Counted from the first letter of the stretch, positions 30,376 through 42,885 are shown. The stretch: 64,000 nt of DNA from Suillus spraguei (GCA_016800925.1 JABCPU010000264.1:1-64000), one strand, 5' to 3'. Numbers and translations are program-made. Notes: generated by a model not told the origin, from the letters alone.

Positions 30376-32960
30376 ACATCATAAATAGACAGAATCAGTT
30401 GCCAATGTGCTTGGCAATGGGTAAGCTTCTGTGCACTTCTAAAGTATAGAAGATTCTTGTGGTTGGTGAATACCAGGACAGGGTGCGGGTTTCCTTCAAG
30501 ATAATGACGCCATTCAGTCAATGCCTGGATCATGGCAAGGAGTTCCCGATCAAAGATCTGGTAATTGTGTTCTGCGGGGTTCAAAGACTGTGAGAGATAT
30601 GCACATGGGTGATAAACACCATTCTCATCAGTCTGTAAGAGAACTCCGCCAGTTGCTACAAGCGAAGCATCGGTAGCAATAGCAAATTGTCAGGAAGGAT
30701 CAGGGTTACGAAGGACCGGTTGGGATGTGAAGTGTCGTTTTAGTTCTTTGAAAGTATCCATGCATTTGGTTGACCAGTCAAAGGTCTTATCTTTCTTTGT
30801 TAATTCAATAAGGGGTCGGGCGATGTCGGAGTAGTGGGAAATGAACGTGCGGTAGAAGTTGCAAAAGCCAAGGAATGACTGTACTTCTTTTACAGATTTT
30901 GGTATTGGCCATTCGGCAATTCCCTTGGTTTTGGCGGTGTCCATAGCGACTTGTCTGGGGCGAATTATCATTCCAAGGTATTCCACTTCTTCTGCATCGA
31001 AGGTGCATTTCTCCAGTTTCAGGAACAAATGTTCCTTTCATATTTTCATCAAAACCCGTCTTGTCCGTTTGCGGTGTTCTGCCATAGTCGTGGAGAAAAT
31101 CAGGATGTCATCCATGTAGATAACCATTTATCCTTCATTGATTTCCTGCTGGAAGGTACGATTCATGTATGCTTGGAAAGTTGCCGGGGAATTGCAGAGG
31201 CCAAAGAACATGACGTTCGGTTCAAAGAGGCCAAATTCCATAGTAAAAGCTGCCTTCCAGCGATCGTCAGGATGGATGCGAATGTTATTATAACCAGACC
31301 GAATATCCATTTTCGTAAAGAACTGTGTGTTGTGAAGGCGTGCGATGAGGGAAATAGGAAGTGGGAGCGGATAAGTGTTCTTGACTGTCCAATCATTGAT
31401 GTAGCGATAATCTTGACAGGGACGCAATTCTCCACTCTTCTTTCCCACAAAGAAGAAGCCACTAGCTTGGGGTGACTTCGATTCTGAGATGAAACCCTTT
31501 GCAACGTTTTCATCGATAAACATTTTGACGGCAGCGCGGTCTTTTTCCGATAGTGGGTAAACCTTAGATGTGCGGGGAATAAAACCGGGTTTAGTATCAA
31601 TCCGATGATCGATACCAGGGCATTCAGGAGGTAGTTTGTTCAGTCCGTCTTTAGCAAAGACATCTGCAAAGTCGTGCAAATATTCTGGGACCAATTCGTC
31701 AAAAGATTTCCTTTTCTTCTCCTTCTCATCCGTAGCGAATTCCTGAGCTTTATTGTTGTATTTCAGAGAAGGAAGGGAGATTGTGAAGTAGTTGGGGAGT
31801 TGTTCGAGTTGAGAAGTCCCGTCACGTGTGAGGGGTGTATCCATGGATACTTCTTCGATAATTCTCATGCTAACTCCATCCGCATCATATTCCACAAGGA
31901 ATTCTCCATCTCCAAGTTCGTAAGAGGAGATTTCACGTACTTCTGGCGCGTGCCAGACGTCTTGCATGGTGTTGAATTGGTCATCATCCTCTGTTGGGAT
32001 CAATGAGGGTATGGGTTCTTCAGTAATGTTTTCGGACATTGGTTCCTCTTCATCAGGGATTTCTTCAATTGAAGCTGAAGGGGTAGTTTGATGAAGAGTT
32101 TTCAGAGGAACGTAGAACTTGGATAGTTTCGGTACGTTTGTATCTTGTCCAGGGATTTCTTCTTTTGCTTTTCTTTTTCCATACTTCTGTTCTTCTATTG
32201 GCCGCTGCTCAATAGGTTCTGGTCCAGCCCGATACTCGGGCTCGAAGTCATTCTTGCATTTCTCTATGCAGGGAATTGGTGATACTGCTCGCGGCAGTTG
32301 TACACAGGGGGTGGAGTTTATAGTATGTGGCATTCGTACTTCAGGTTCCGGGTTTTTTGGAACATCAGGAATGTTAATAGAAGGGGCGACAAGGGGTTTC
32401 AGGAGTTATGAATTTTGCCATTTCTTGGGATGACAATGGAAAGCCGGGGGTAGTCCATTCTTCTTTCGATCTGTATCAACGTCAATTTCAATTTTGTCAG
32501 ACTTCATCATTCAAGGGAGAATGAGTGTTTCAGCAGCCCAATCTATACTTGGGTTCATGGCATGTAACCACGGGATTCCCAGGAGAATTTGATCTCTTCA
32601 TCCGAGTTAAGTGATATTGAACTTTCCATACATGGTCCGATCATCGATTTTTACCACTAGAAGACAGTAATGTGTCATTGGTCCTCCTTTGATAAGAGTT
32701 CCATCTGCCATAGTAACTCGAAATGGTTTGTTAAGCTTTTGTCATGTGATTTGATGGAATTTCACAAACTCCTCGGAAATGAAGGTTCCTGCTGCGCCAG
32801 AATCGATAACAGCAGTAGTGTCGACGGATTTTAAGCATGTACGTGAGTGAAGGGTGATAGGGACACAAAGTTCTTTTCTTTCACCTACAGCACGTACAAG
32901 TCTTAGTAATACATTGGGAGAAACATACGTCGAATCCTTGTTTCTCCAGTTTAAAAATCC
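30376..32960 (-). pseudogene. Degraded pol of G4
   Basis: The protease region (32480-32960) is broken by stops and shifts. The frame is open from 32333 to 31128 over the linker and the first half of reverse transcriptase (GKKSGELRPCQDYRYIND, MDIRSGYNNIRIHP). It breaks before the MDD motif, is open again at 31028-30690, and the RNase H part runs 30584-30376 ([16 protein letters not shown]). RNase H DHK has become NHK. Confidence 0.85.
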
Positions 32961-33013
32961 TCTATAATCTGCCTTATGGTTTCTTCATCATCTTTGTCTT
33001 TGACTTCGGTTTG

Positions 33014-33783
33014 TCAGAGCGGAGTCTTCTTCTTTCTTTCAGGACAGTTATGAATACGGTGTCTGGTCTTCTTGCATCCGAAGCATTGTCCTTTTTTCAT
33101 GCATTCGGATCTCTCCATATCGGGGATTCGATCTATGACCATTGCGTTTGAATCACGACTGGGTGTATAACGCACGTTTCCATAGTTCTTCTTCTTCTGC
33201 GGAGCATGACGTGCTCGTAACGCTAGAAGGCAATGATGGGAGTTATCGATGGAAATGCATTGCAATACAACATTGCGGAATATCTCTGAGACATCACTCG
33301 GTGCGAAGAGCTTGGTTAGGATACCTAGGTTGAGGCCATCTTGGAAGAATTGAATCTTTGTTGCATCGTCAGTGATGTGGGCCTTGGCTGCAAGTGCCTC
33401 GAAGTCAGCGATATAGGTATGGAGATCGCCGCTTCCTTGTTTGAGGTCCCTGAGCTTTGTTAATGCGGTCCCTCTGGTATCCACTGGTTCGAAAGCTTCA
33501 TTGAAGCTTTTCATAAAATCCTTCAATGTCCGTAACCAACCTTTTGTCCAGAGGTATCGGTTGACTGAGCATGAGCGAGGAATTGTTCTTTCCAAGATTT
33601 GGCATTCTTCTCGGTCATGAAGGATGTAATGAAAATGATTTTCTGCTTATCGGTGGTGTAAAGTTTTTCATTGATATCAAAGCACAGATTGCATGATTGG
33701 ATGAATTCCAGAGAGTTGTCACGATCTCCATCAAAACCGGTTAGGAGGCCGATTTTGTATTCAAATTCTTTGGTGGTAGTCAT
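33014..33783 (-). pseudogene. Degraded gag of G4
   Basis: It starts MTTTKEFEYKIG at 33783. The frame shifts near 33525 (at KVGYG) and the second part, through CFGCKKTRHRIHNC, ends in a premature TGA at 33014. Confidence 0.87.
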
Positions 33784-33911
33784 GATGGTGATTCGTCTGG
33801 TGAGTTATACTTTCTCGGTGCCTACACGCGCTGTCTTGCTGTCTGTTAGGGCTTTATCAGGTTTCAGGGTTGAAGACTGGATAGTCGACGATCAGGTGGA
33901 CTTTAATCTTT

Positions 33912-34371
33912 TGTTAAGAACTGGGGTGGCATCACCAGCGACAGTGATAAGACACAGACGGTCTGCTGGGAAGTTTGACTACGTTCAAAAGAGAACAAGG
34001 ACTACTACAGGAAGTGTTCAAGTAGGATCAAGAGTTCGGTCGAAGAGTCGTGACTCTAAGATGATCAAACAGAATAGAGACTAAGGCTAAGGAGTGCTTA
34101 GGCTTAGAGACGATTCAGACAACTTAGGTTGGAGACCTAAGCGAATGATATTCCAGGTAAAACCCAGTAAGATTAAAGTAAAGTATACAAGTGTAATACA
34201 ACGTGCTTAAATAGGTCAATATGTGCGCACGGATCAAGAGAGATGTGAGAATGTAAGTGCGTATCCAAAGAAGGAAGGCAACTATAGTACAGATGCGTTG
34301 AGCATATGAGTCAGAGTCACTTATGTAATATATAGGAAACAAAATGAATAGGGGCACGTACAACTGTAACA
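33912..34371 (-). repeat. 5' LTR of G4
   Basis: 460 bp, related to but clearly diverged from the G1-G3 LTRs, with several short deletions. This agrees with G4 being an older copy. Confidence 0.88.
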
Positions 34372-34479
34372 GACCCAAACAATTGATTCTCTATTCTTTC
34401 TAGTTTTTCAGATGTAACGGAAGTGTATATACGATCCAAATCAGAGCATTTTTATATTCGATTACACTGAAAGGAAAGA

Positions 34480-37400
34480 ACAGACAAGCAGACATAAAAG
34501 CACTTGTGGATTGCAGTGCATCAACATTATTTATAAGCGAAAGATTTGTGAAGAACAATGATGTCCGGTGTCATAAATTATTGTGTCCCATACCAGTCAA
34601 GAACATTGATGGTTCCTTAAATGCCGCCAGATCTATGACAAGATTCCTGAAATAGGACTAAAGATTGGAGATCATGAAGAAGATAAAGCAGCCTTCATGG
34701 TTCAGATCTAGGAAGCGATGATGTCATTATCAGTATAGATTGGTCAAGGTATCATAATCCGGAGATTGATTGGAATGCAGGACGATTTGCTCTTACACGA
34801 TGCCCAGTCAAGTGTGAGACTAAAAAAGAAAAAAGACAAAAAAATAGAGAAAAACGTAAAACCCAAAAACAGGGTGACTTGCCAGATCTGATTCCCACAG
34901 AAGAGGAAGATGATGATGAAGGCATGGCGAAGAAGAGGGCGATGGTTGAGGAAATAGAAGATGAAGATAGTCCAAAGAATGAATGGATTAGATATAAAGC
35001 TTCTATCACCACAGAACAAAAAGTAGCAGAGGAAGCTACTAAGAAGAAAAAGTCTGTAGAAGAAATGGTTCCAGACTGGCTTCATGATTACCTGGGTGTA
35101 TTCTCAGAAGAGGAATCAAAGAGATTTCCTGAAAGAAAGAAATGGGATCATGTGATAGATCTCAAAGATGAGAATGATCTCCCACCAAATGCAAAACCAT
35201 ATCCTTTATCACCCAAAGAAATGGACACACTGAAAGATTGGTTAAAAGCCGAAACTGCATTAGGACATATTAGAGATTCACAATATCCTGTTGCAGCACC
35301 TTTCTTCTTTGTGGCCAAAAAAGATGGCAAATTACGACCAGTAATGGACTATAGAAAGCTCAATGAGAAAATGGTTAAAAATGCATACCCTTTACCGAGA
35401 TCTCAAGATCTAATTGATGCTTTAACTGGTGCCACAATGTACTCCAAAATGGATGTATGATGGGGATACAATAATATTCAGATGAAAGAAGGAGACAAGT
35501 GGAAGGCAGCCTTCAAAACGCCTTTTGGTCACCATGAACCAACCGTAATGTATTTCAGATTGACAAACTCTCCAGCAACTTTCCAGACCATGATGAACGA
35601 AATATTTAGAGATCTCATTGATGGAAAGACAGTCGTTGTCTACATCAATGATATTTTGGTCTTTACAAATGGAAATAAGGAGCAACACCGGAAAGTCGTG
35701 TGAGAAGTACTCAAACGATTAAAAGATAATGATCTGTTCTTGAAACCAGAAAAATGTAGTTTCGAACAGTCTAAAGTCAAATTCTCAGGGTTGATCGTGG
35801 AAAAAGGCAATGTGTCTATGGACCCTGTGAAAGTAGAAGGAGTATTAAAATGGCCTGTTCCCAAATGCATAAAAGACATACAAGCATTCATGGGTTTTGC
35901 CAACTTCTATCAAAGATTCATATTGGGGTTCTCAGATATAGCCAGACCAATGAATGATTTGCTAAGAAAAGATGTTCCATGGAATTGGATGGAGAAACAA
36001 CAGAATGCATTTGATGAATTGAAGAAACGATTACAGAAGCTCCGCTCCTAGTAATGCCAGACGTTGAGAAAAAGAAAGAATAGAGACCGATGCTTCTGAT
36101 TATGCATCTGGTGCAGTACTTTCTCAACAGATAGAAGATGGACTATGGCATCCTGTCGCTTATTATTCGAAGTCAATGAATGATGCAGAACGAAATTATG
36201 ACATTCATGACAAAGAATTGTTAGCAATCATTCGAGCGTTAGAAGAGTGGAGGCACTATGTACAGGGAGCACCTCATCCTGTGGAAATCTGGACTGATCA
36301 TAAGAATCTCAAGTATTTCATGACGAGTCAAAAATTGACATGAAGGCAAGCTAGATGGAGTTTGTTCCTAGCAGAGTATGAATTTACACTCCAACATAAG
36401 CCTGGTGTAGTCAATGATAAGGCCGATGTCTGTCTTGGAGATCAGACCACAGAGGGGGGGTAGAAAATGACAATTCTGATCGCATTTTGCTTAAACCGGA
36501 ATTTTTCAAAATCAATGCTGCTAAAAGAGGCCAAGTTCTTATAGAAGGAGAAAAATCTCTTCTCAAAAAGATTAGACAATGTACAGAACGAGAGCCTGAA
36601 GTGATGAAAGCACTAGAAACGCTAAAAGCAGCACCGGTGCAATTGCATAGAGGAGTCGAAGAATGGAATGTTGAAGATGGATTGGTGTTATTCCAAGGAT
36701 TGGTCTATGTTCCAAATGATAAAGAAATCCGCCGAGAGATTCTAGAGTTATTCCATGACTCACCACCAGCTGGACATCCTGGATGTGCCAAAACCTTAGA
36801 ATTGATTTCCAGAAACTATTGGTGGCCAATGATGACAAAGAGTGTTCATGACTATGTAGATCGTTGCGATCGTTGCAGACAAACAAATGTCTATCCTAGT
36901 AAACCAATGGGACCTTTACAGCCAAATGAAGTTCCAGAAGGACCTTGGCAAACGATTACATGTGACCTGATTGTGGACCTACCAAAGAGTGAAGGGTGTG
37001 ATAGCATTTTTGTTGTCGTTGATCGATTTACGAAACAAGCACACTTTATTCCCACCAATAAAAGTAGACTCGAAGGAAATTGCGAGCTATTTTTAAAGAA
37101 TGTATGGAAACATCATGGAACACCAAAGAAAGTGATTTCAGATAGAGGAACACAGTTCGTATCAAATTTATGGGACAAATGTCAAAAAGATTAGGCACAA
37201 AATGGTCTGCTTCGACCGCTTATCATCCCCATATGGACGGACAAACAGAACGCATAAATCAAGAAGTTGAACAGTATTTGCGCCCTTTACCTCTTATAGA
37301 CAAAATGATTGGACATCTTGGTTGCCAATTGCAGAATTCTCGCATAATAACGCAGTCACAGTCACCGGTCATAGTCCTTTCAAAGTTCCATATGGATATA

Positions 37401-38275
37401 ATCCAGAATTCACAATATCTCTAATTCCAAATCCCGTATTCCCATTGCCGATGAAAGAGTGGATCAAATGAAAGAAGCAAGAGATGATGCGGAAAATACT
37501 TTGAAACTGGTCAATGAACGAATGAAATGGTTCTATGACAAAGGAGTAAAAGAAATGCACCACAGTATAAAAAGGGAGACAAGGTCTGGCTAGACGCAAA
37601 GAACATTAAACAATGTCATCCAAGTCAAAAATTGTCAGATCATTGTCTTGGGCCCTTTGAAATACTAGAGAAGATTGGCAAGTGAACTATAAATTGAAAT
37701 TACCGGCAAATTATCAGATCCATCCGGTTTTCCACGTTCAATTACTCACTCCATACTATGCATCTCAAATGATCCCTCATTCTCAACCCACCCGACCACC
37801 TCCTGACATAATTGTTGATCAGGAAGAATTTGTTGTAGAAGAAGTATTAGATAGCCGATTATTCCAAGGAAAGCTGCAATACCAAGTAAAATGGGAAGGA
37901 TATCCGATAGAAGAATCAACATGGGAACCAGAAGAAAATGTAAAGAATTCCCCAATTCTTATAGCGGAGTTTTATAAAAAGAATCCCACAGCGGCTAAAA
38001 CCAAAAGAATTCAAGGTTCTATACTTAATTCGGAAGATTTCAAGAAATGGAGAACGCGTAACATCAGACCCTCATACATTCGCGATGACGCTCATCCTAG
38101 AGAGGGGGCAATGTCACGAATTCCAAATACAAATCATTACTCTTTTCTCAATTTCCCCAAAGCGTCTAAACCTAGCGCTAAGACAAACCCTAACCCTATT
38201 GAAATTCCCATATCCGCTTCTATAACTGAACTTCCTGATGAAGATGAAGAGATCTTTTATGATGCTATTGGATAA
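34480..38275 (+). pseudogene. Degraded pol of G5 (protease to chromodomain)
   Basis: The protease remnant reads ALVDCSASTLFISERF (about 34498-34550). Reverse transcriptase runs 34879-36050 with FFVAKKDGKLRPVMDYRK. It has a stop at 35458-35460, and its catalytic motif reads VVYINDILVFT, with asparagine where the first aspartate of YxDD belongs. RNase H is at 36090-36430 ([12 protein letters not shown]), with a stop after KLT. Integrase is at 36487-37400 (HPGCAKTLELISRNYWWP, CDRCRQ, VISDRGTQFVSN, then a shift before TDGQTERINQEVE). A chromodomain lies at 37820-37985 (FVVEEVLDSRLFQG, YQVKWEGYPIEESTWEPEE). The last 160 nt of the frame lie inside the 3' LTR. Confidence 0.88.
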
Positions 38276-38581
38276 GATAAGATAGTATCACATGATCTTA
38301 GAACCTTCTAGAATATGATGTCATAACAATGTCACAACTATCACATCGTACAATTCTCATTTCTATTTTATGATTGGTTAGTAGTTTCAAACTCAATTTA
38401 CATCTCAGTTTCAATATGTGTATATAGTTAGCTAGTTTCGCTGTAGTAGTTCTTTAGTTCAAACCTCTTGTATCTACATAGTAGCAATCCAAGATGTCCT
38501 TGCTCCTTTCTCTTCTTTGTGATAACCTTAGTTTGAGTCCTAGTCTCTGCCCTTGCATTAATTCGTTTGTGGGTTGTGACA
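38112..38581 (+). repeat. 3' LTR of G5
   Basis: It starts TGTCACGAATTCC and ends GGGTTGTGACA, with inverted tips TGTCAC and GTGACA. The purine run AGAGGGGGCAA just before it is the polypurine tract. A possible TATA element (GTGTATATAGTTAG) lies near 38418. Confidence 0.8.
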
Positions 38582-38983
38582 GGTAGGGAGTGATGATGGC
38601 AAGCCAGATGAGGTATCGGAGGACAAGGATGGAGACCTCGTCAGGACGAGAGTAGATGGCGACGCATAGGGGGAAAAATGATAGTAGGGGCGCAAGAAGG
38701 TGTTCTTGTAATAACAGCTTGTGAGTGTGTCGATCTTCCCTCAAGTTTGATTCATGCTGATCGAAGCCATTGCTCACTGTTCGCAGCTTCTCACTCGCTG
38801 CTTTCACTTGCTGGTAACCTTGACACCTACCTCAGCCATTATTGCGGCACACCTCTCATATTTCCTTTCTGAGGATAACAGTGAACATCTGATAGTCAGA
38901 CAGGCACCTTTTTTATCACCCTCAGTTACCACAACATTCTTGCTACTGCCACTACTCATCACTATCTGATACCTCTATTGGGC
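38582..38983. other. Gene-free spacer
   Basis: There is no recognisable coding or repeat signal between the G5 LTR and the GC-rich hAT-like region. Confidence 0.4.
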
Positions 38984-38986
38984 CAT

Positions 38987-39046
38987 GGCTCAGGCCAAGC
39001 CAGGCCAAAGCCAAGCTGTCATTGACAGCTTTGGCCTGGCCTGCAG
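38987..39046. repeat. GC-rich palindrome
   Basis: GGCCAAAGCCAAGCTGTCA and TGACAGCTTTGGCC face each other around 39020, extended by AGGCC/GGCCT on both sides. It belongs to the same GGCC-rich sequence that fills the ends of the hAT-like element. Confidence 0.6.
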
Positions 39047-39079
39047 TTCTTCAAAGCTGGAGCCATCTGAAGCCAGGCC

Positions 39080-40344
39080 TAGTGATGTGCAGGCCTGGCT
39101 CAGCCTGAAAGTCCCGGCTTAGGCTCAGCTTTGGGGGGCTTGGGCTTTGCAAAACCTCAGGCTGAGCTGTGAGCCCAAGCTGGGCCAAAGCCGTGGCTCG
39201 GCTTTGGCTCAACGACAGCTTTCAAATGTAAAATGTAATATAAGCATATTTGTAACTATACAGACTTACAGTACTTAGTGACTATCCGCTGAACCAACAT
39301 CAGACTCTGATATGTCATCCTCCTCATCCAAAATCAGTGTGTCCCACTTTCAGCCGATTGTGCCACTTGCTAATTGTGATGCCTCCTTGCGAGAAAGCTC
39401 GCTTGCTCGAGATGGATGCTGCCATAATGGATAAATAGTCCCTTGCCAGCGAAGCCCGACATGGCTCAAACATATGTGAACAACACGTGAAGGTGCCAGA
39501 ATGAGAGGAGTGGAGGTACAGGCGAGAGCAGACACAAGCAGATAAGCTCAGGCAAGTGAAAACGAGTGCAGGTGGGCCCAGACAACTTCAAATGAGTGCA
39601 GGCAAGCAGACGAATACAGACGAGTCCATGTGAATTCAAATGAGCGTAGGCAAGCACAGACAAGTCCAGACGAATACAGATGAGTCCAGATGAATACAGA
39701 CGAGTTCAGATGAATACAGACAAGTCCATGTGAGTCAAAATGAGCATAGGCAAGCACAGACAAATGCATGCAAGTCCAGGCAGGTCCAAACGAGTGCAGC
39801 AAGTACAAATGAATGCAGGCAAGTCCAAACGAGTGCAGGCAAGTGCAAAAGAGTGCAGGCAAGCGCAGATGAATGCAGGCAAGTCCAGGCAAGTCCAAAC
39901 GAGTGCAGGCAAGCGCAGACAAATCCAGGCAAATCCAAACAAGCACAAGGAAGCATAAATGAATGCAGGTGGGTTCAGACAAGTCCAAAAGAGTGCAGGA
40001 AGGTTTCGAGAAGTGGAAGCCTTGGAAGTAGAGCACAGTAAGTGTAGTTTGATGTGCACTTACTGTTTGGAAGCCATAGCAGTGGCGCACATTGCCCCAA
40101 ATATTTGTAAGCACATTCAGCAATAGTCAGACAAATTTAGACAGATTCATACCTGATGTGCAGATGAGTCCATGGAAGTCTGTAAAATCGACATTGATGA
40201 GGGACATAAAGCCGCGGCCTGAGCCGCTGGCTCAGGCTTTTCAACATGTCAAGCCAGGCCCTGACTTGGGCCGGCTCGGCCCGGCCTGATCAGGCTCGGC
40301 TTGGGCCGGCCCATGGCCTGAAGCCGGGCCATGCACATCACTAG
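39080..40344. mobile_element. hAT-like non-autonomous element
   Basis: The left end TAGTGATGTGCAGGCC and right end GGCCATGCACATCACTA are inverted repeats of the form known for hAT elements. Both are followed inward by long GGCC/CAGGCT-rich tracts (39080-39210 and 40210-40330). There is no transposase, and the interior is a minisatellite plus unique sequence. I could not find an 8-bp target duplication next to these ends, so the exact borders or the superfamily may be wrong. Confidence 0.6.
39530..40025. repeat. Minisatellite of 10/20-bp units
   Basis: Units alternate between CAAGTCCAAA and CGAGTGCAGG, with variants such as CAGACGAATA, over nearly 500 bp. Because the unit lacks stop codons in several frames, both strands show long spurious reading frames rich in Q, K, C or L. 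These are not genes. Confidence 0.85.
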
Positions 40345-40737
40345 ATATCACAGTCTGCCTTGAAGGAATGTGCAGCAGCCTGGACTCGGCTGTTACAGAG
40401 GACAAGTCCGAAGATGAGCATGCCTTGCTGTGTATGTATGTGTATCTTTACTGAATTTTACATGTTTATGGCATCATGGACTTCGGCTACCACTGGTAAC
40501 ATTTACTATACTCCGTTTTCACTGTTCTATAGAACCCTGTCCGGTAAATCAGGGTTCCCTACATTACTCATCGTTTGTAATATTAGTAAGCTTTCACCTC
40601 TTGTGCTCGTACTATAACATTAGTCATTATTTATTTATTTATTTTTAACCAATTTCTGTCCATTGGGTAAAATACCCTATGTCGGACAGTACTGGCTAGT
40701 CTACAGAGTCATATGACTTCTACAGTAGGCTTGTTAT
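40345..40737. other. Gene-free spacer
   Basis: Nothing coding is recognisable. A short ATTT microsatellite is present at 40627-40645. Confidence 0.4.
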
Positions 40738-40832
40738 GTGTTCCTATGTGTCCTGCCTGAATGACACGTTTCAAACTTATTTTGTCTAACCAGTTTTCAC
40801 TGGGAACATTCAGGACCGGACTGCGGCAGCAC

Positions 40833-40994
40833 CATCAGTAAACCCCTTGAGTTCTTGCTGGTGATTGTGTTGATTATTTGCCTTTATTCTGGGTATATAT
40901 TACCTTATAAGCTAATATCACGGAAAGATTTCCTATATATTCCTTTATATTGCAATATGAGACTATATACTTTCCTCACGAGTTCTGTGATGAC
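40833..40994. other. 162-bp segment present only in duplication copy A
   Basis: In copy B the flanking bases GCAGCAC and TATGCTCGG are joined directly. The segment is AT-rich with no ORF and no obvious target duplication, so insertion in A or deletion in B cannot be told apart. It lies about 430 bp upstream of the protease start. Confidence 0.75.
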
Positions 40995-41377
40995 TATGCT
41001 CGGTGACCCATTATACGAGTGCCAGCGAACGACATAGCAATGTTGGGCACCTTAGCCACGTCATCCTTGTGAACGATTACACCTGCTTTGAACGTTTTAC
41101 TGGCAATGTTACGGTCGTACATGCGGTAGTGGAGCAATTGAAATGTGGCTCAAATCGGTATAACAGTATGATGAGGTCTCTAGGTGAATCCAAGAAACGC
41201 TGGCACGTGGATCACATTCATATTGATCCATCCACTTCCCACCAATCGTACATTCTATTAGGAAGTTGAATCCTTGCACTGGTGATGACTCGGATCGCAA
41301 CTATCTCGTCATCGGTTTTTCGAGGGGGACTGACGTGACTGGGGTTCCCGAACGTTGCCATCGCGTTCGCTAGCACA

Positions 41378-41384
41378 TATATAA
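41378..41384 (+). promoter_or_regulatory. TATA box of protease gene A
   Basis: TATATAA, 36 nt before the ATG. The identical motif at identical distance is at 48233-48239 before protease gene B. Confidence 0.65.
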
Positions 41385-41420
41385 TGAGCAACCGATTATG
41401 ATATAGCTTCCCAGCAAACC

Positions 41421-42885
41421 ATGTTCTCCACTGTACCCTTGTTGACACTCCTGGCCTTGTCAGTCACGGGATCGCCCGTTGAAGTTCGCAATTCCCGCAT
41501 CACTCTCCCCATAACCAGGAGGCTAAAATCCTCCAATGGTACCAACCAGGTACAGCACGATGAAGCTCGCGTGGCGGCCTTCAGGGACAACAGCACGCAT
41601 GACCGACGTGCTAATATTCCGTTGGCAAACGAAAAGTGGTTCTACATCACATCAGTTGGCATTGGCTATCCCCCCACATATTGTAAGTTCAACGCTGAGA
41701 AACATGCGGCTGCTAATTTATCACTGAAGACAACTTGATTGTCGACACCGGTAGCGCAGTCACATGGGTTGGCGCCAACAAGAAGTACGAAATAACCGCC
41801 ACCAGCCTCGAGACTCCATTGGAGGTGACAGTAACATACGAAGCTGCCTTCTTCACCGGTATGACATACAACACTACCATGAGTTGAAAATACCTACGAT
41901 CATCTATAGGACATCTATTCACTGATATCCTCACTTTCCGTAATGCATTCACTACCACAATGGTAATCGGTGTTGCTTCTAATTATCGGGGCGTGGAATA
42001 TAACGGTGTCCTTGGCATCGGGCCTGGACGCTTGTCAGCCGGCGCCGTGAAAAATAATCCGGAAATGGAGCTCGAGACTATCACTCAGCGCCTGTCTGAC
42101 ACCGGCAGCATTTCTCAGCCCCTTGTTGGTATATTTCTCCAACCCTCCAGTAGGGATGAACCCGACGGCAGTGGAGTACTCGACTTTGGTAAACCTAACC
42201 CTGCCCTCTACACGGGCGACATCGTATACACGTAAGCTACCTCAGCTCCTAGATCCATCCAGACTGATAGTAATTGTTTTGTTTCAGTTCTGTCACCACA
42301 ATCCCCACCGCATCGAATTATTGGGGTATCGAACAGAGGATTACCTACGGCACCACGGAGATCTTACCCGCCGCCCCTGGTATCGTGGATTCTGGCTGCA
42401 CCTTTATTTACCTTGCCTCCGGTATGTATTTAGAGTCAGCGACTGATTTTTACGCATTCTAATCAACGTTTGATAGATGCCTTTGAGAATTACAGGGCTG
42501 CAACCGGCGCTGAATTTGATGCGACAACTAAACTTCTCTCTATTACCCCTGAGCAGTACGATGCACTGGATGACCTGAATTTCCATATTGAGGACGTATG
42601 TCAATTCTGTCAACCCTAATATCCCTTGTTCACCATTTTTCATGGCAGCAAACCTACACTCTCACCCGTAACGCCCAAATCTGGCCTCGTCATCTCAACT
42701 CCAAGATTGATGGTCTTGACAATGGTATATATCTCGCGGTTGTAAGCCTTAGCACACCCGTTGGCCATGGGGAAGACTTCCGTCTTGGCTATGTATTCCT
42801 CCAGCGCTTCTACGCTTCTTTCGATATCGTCAAGTCCCGCGTCGGTTTTGCCACAACCCGGTTCACTGATGCAACCACCAACTAA
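41421..42885 (+). CDS. Secreted A1 aspartic protease, polyporopepsin type, copy A
   Basis: Exons 41421-41682, 41730-41858, 41910-42231, 42288-42421, 42477-42595 and 42649-42885 give 400 aa in phase. A signal peptide (MFSTVPLLTLLALSVTGS) is followed by a propeptide to about residue 75. The first catalytic motif is LIVDTGSAVTWVG. The flap region, normally Y-G-x-G, reads VTYEAAFFTG and has lost its glycines. The second catalytic motif is GIVDSGCTF, an acceptable DSG. The C-terminus has the usual FLQRFYASFDIVKSRVGFA strand. Polyporopepsins are extracellular acid proteases of wood- and litter-decay fungi. The tyrosine of the flap is present, but the altered flap makes full activity doubtful. Gene B at 48276 has exactly the same exon lengths. 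Confidence 0.92.

Larger units (their letters stand above)
30368..34371 (-). mobile_element. Ty3/Gypsy chromovirus copy G4, degraded, lacks its 3' half
   Basis: The 5' LTR is on the right (33912-34371). Gag, protease, reverse transcriptase and part of RNase H follow to the left and stop at 30368, where G2 begins. Integrase, ORF3 and the 3' LTR are not found, so they were probably lost in the deletion that also removed the 5' end of G2. Confidence 0.85.
34372..38581 (+). mobile_element. Second Ty3/Gypsy chromovirus family, copy G5, 5'-truncated
   Basis: The sequence is AT-richer and clearly different from G1-G4. The protease-to-chromodomain order is followed by a 470-bp 3' LTR. The 5' part is missing: G4 starts at 34371. 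Several stops and shifts make it the oldest layer of the nest. Confidence 0.85.

Noticed and set aside
39548..40123. 191-codon minus-strand frame rich in Leu, Cys and His
   Set aside because: It is created by the minisatellite units; the opposite strand is equally open and neither has a protein family signature.
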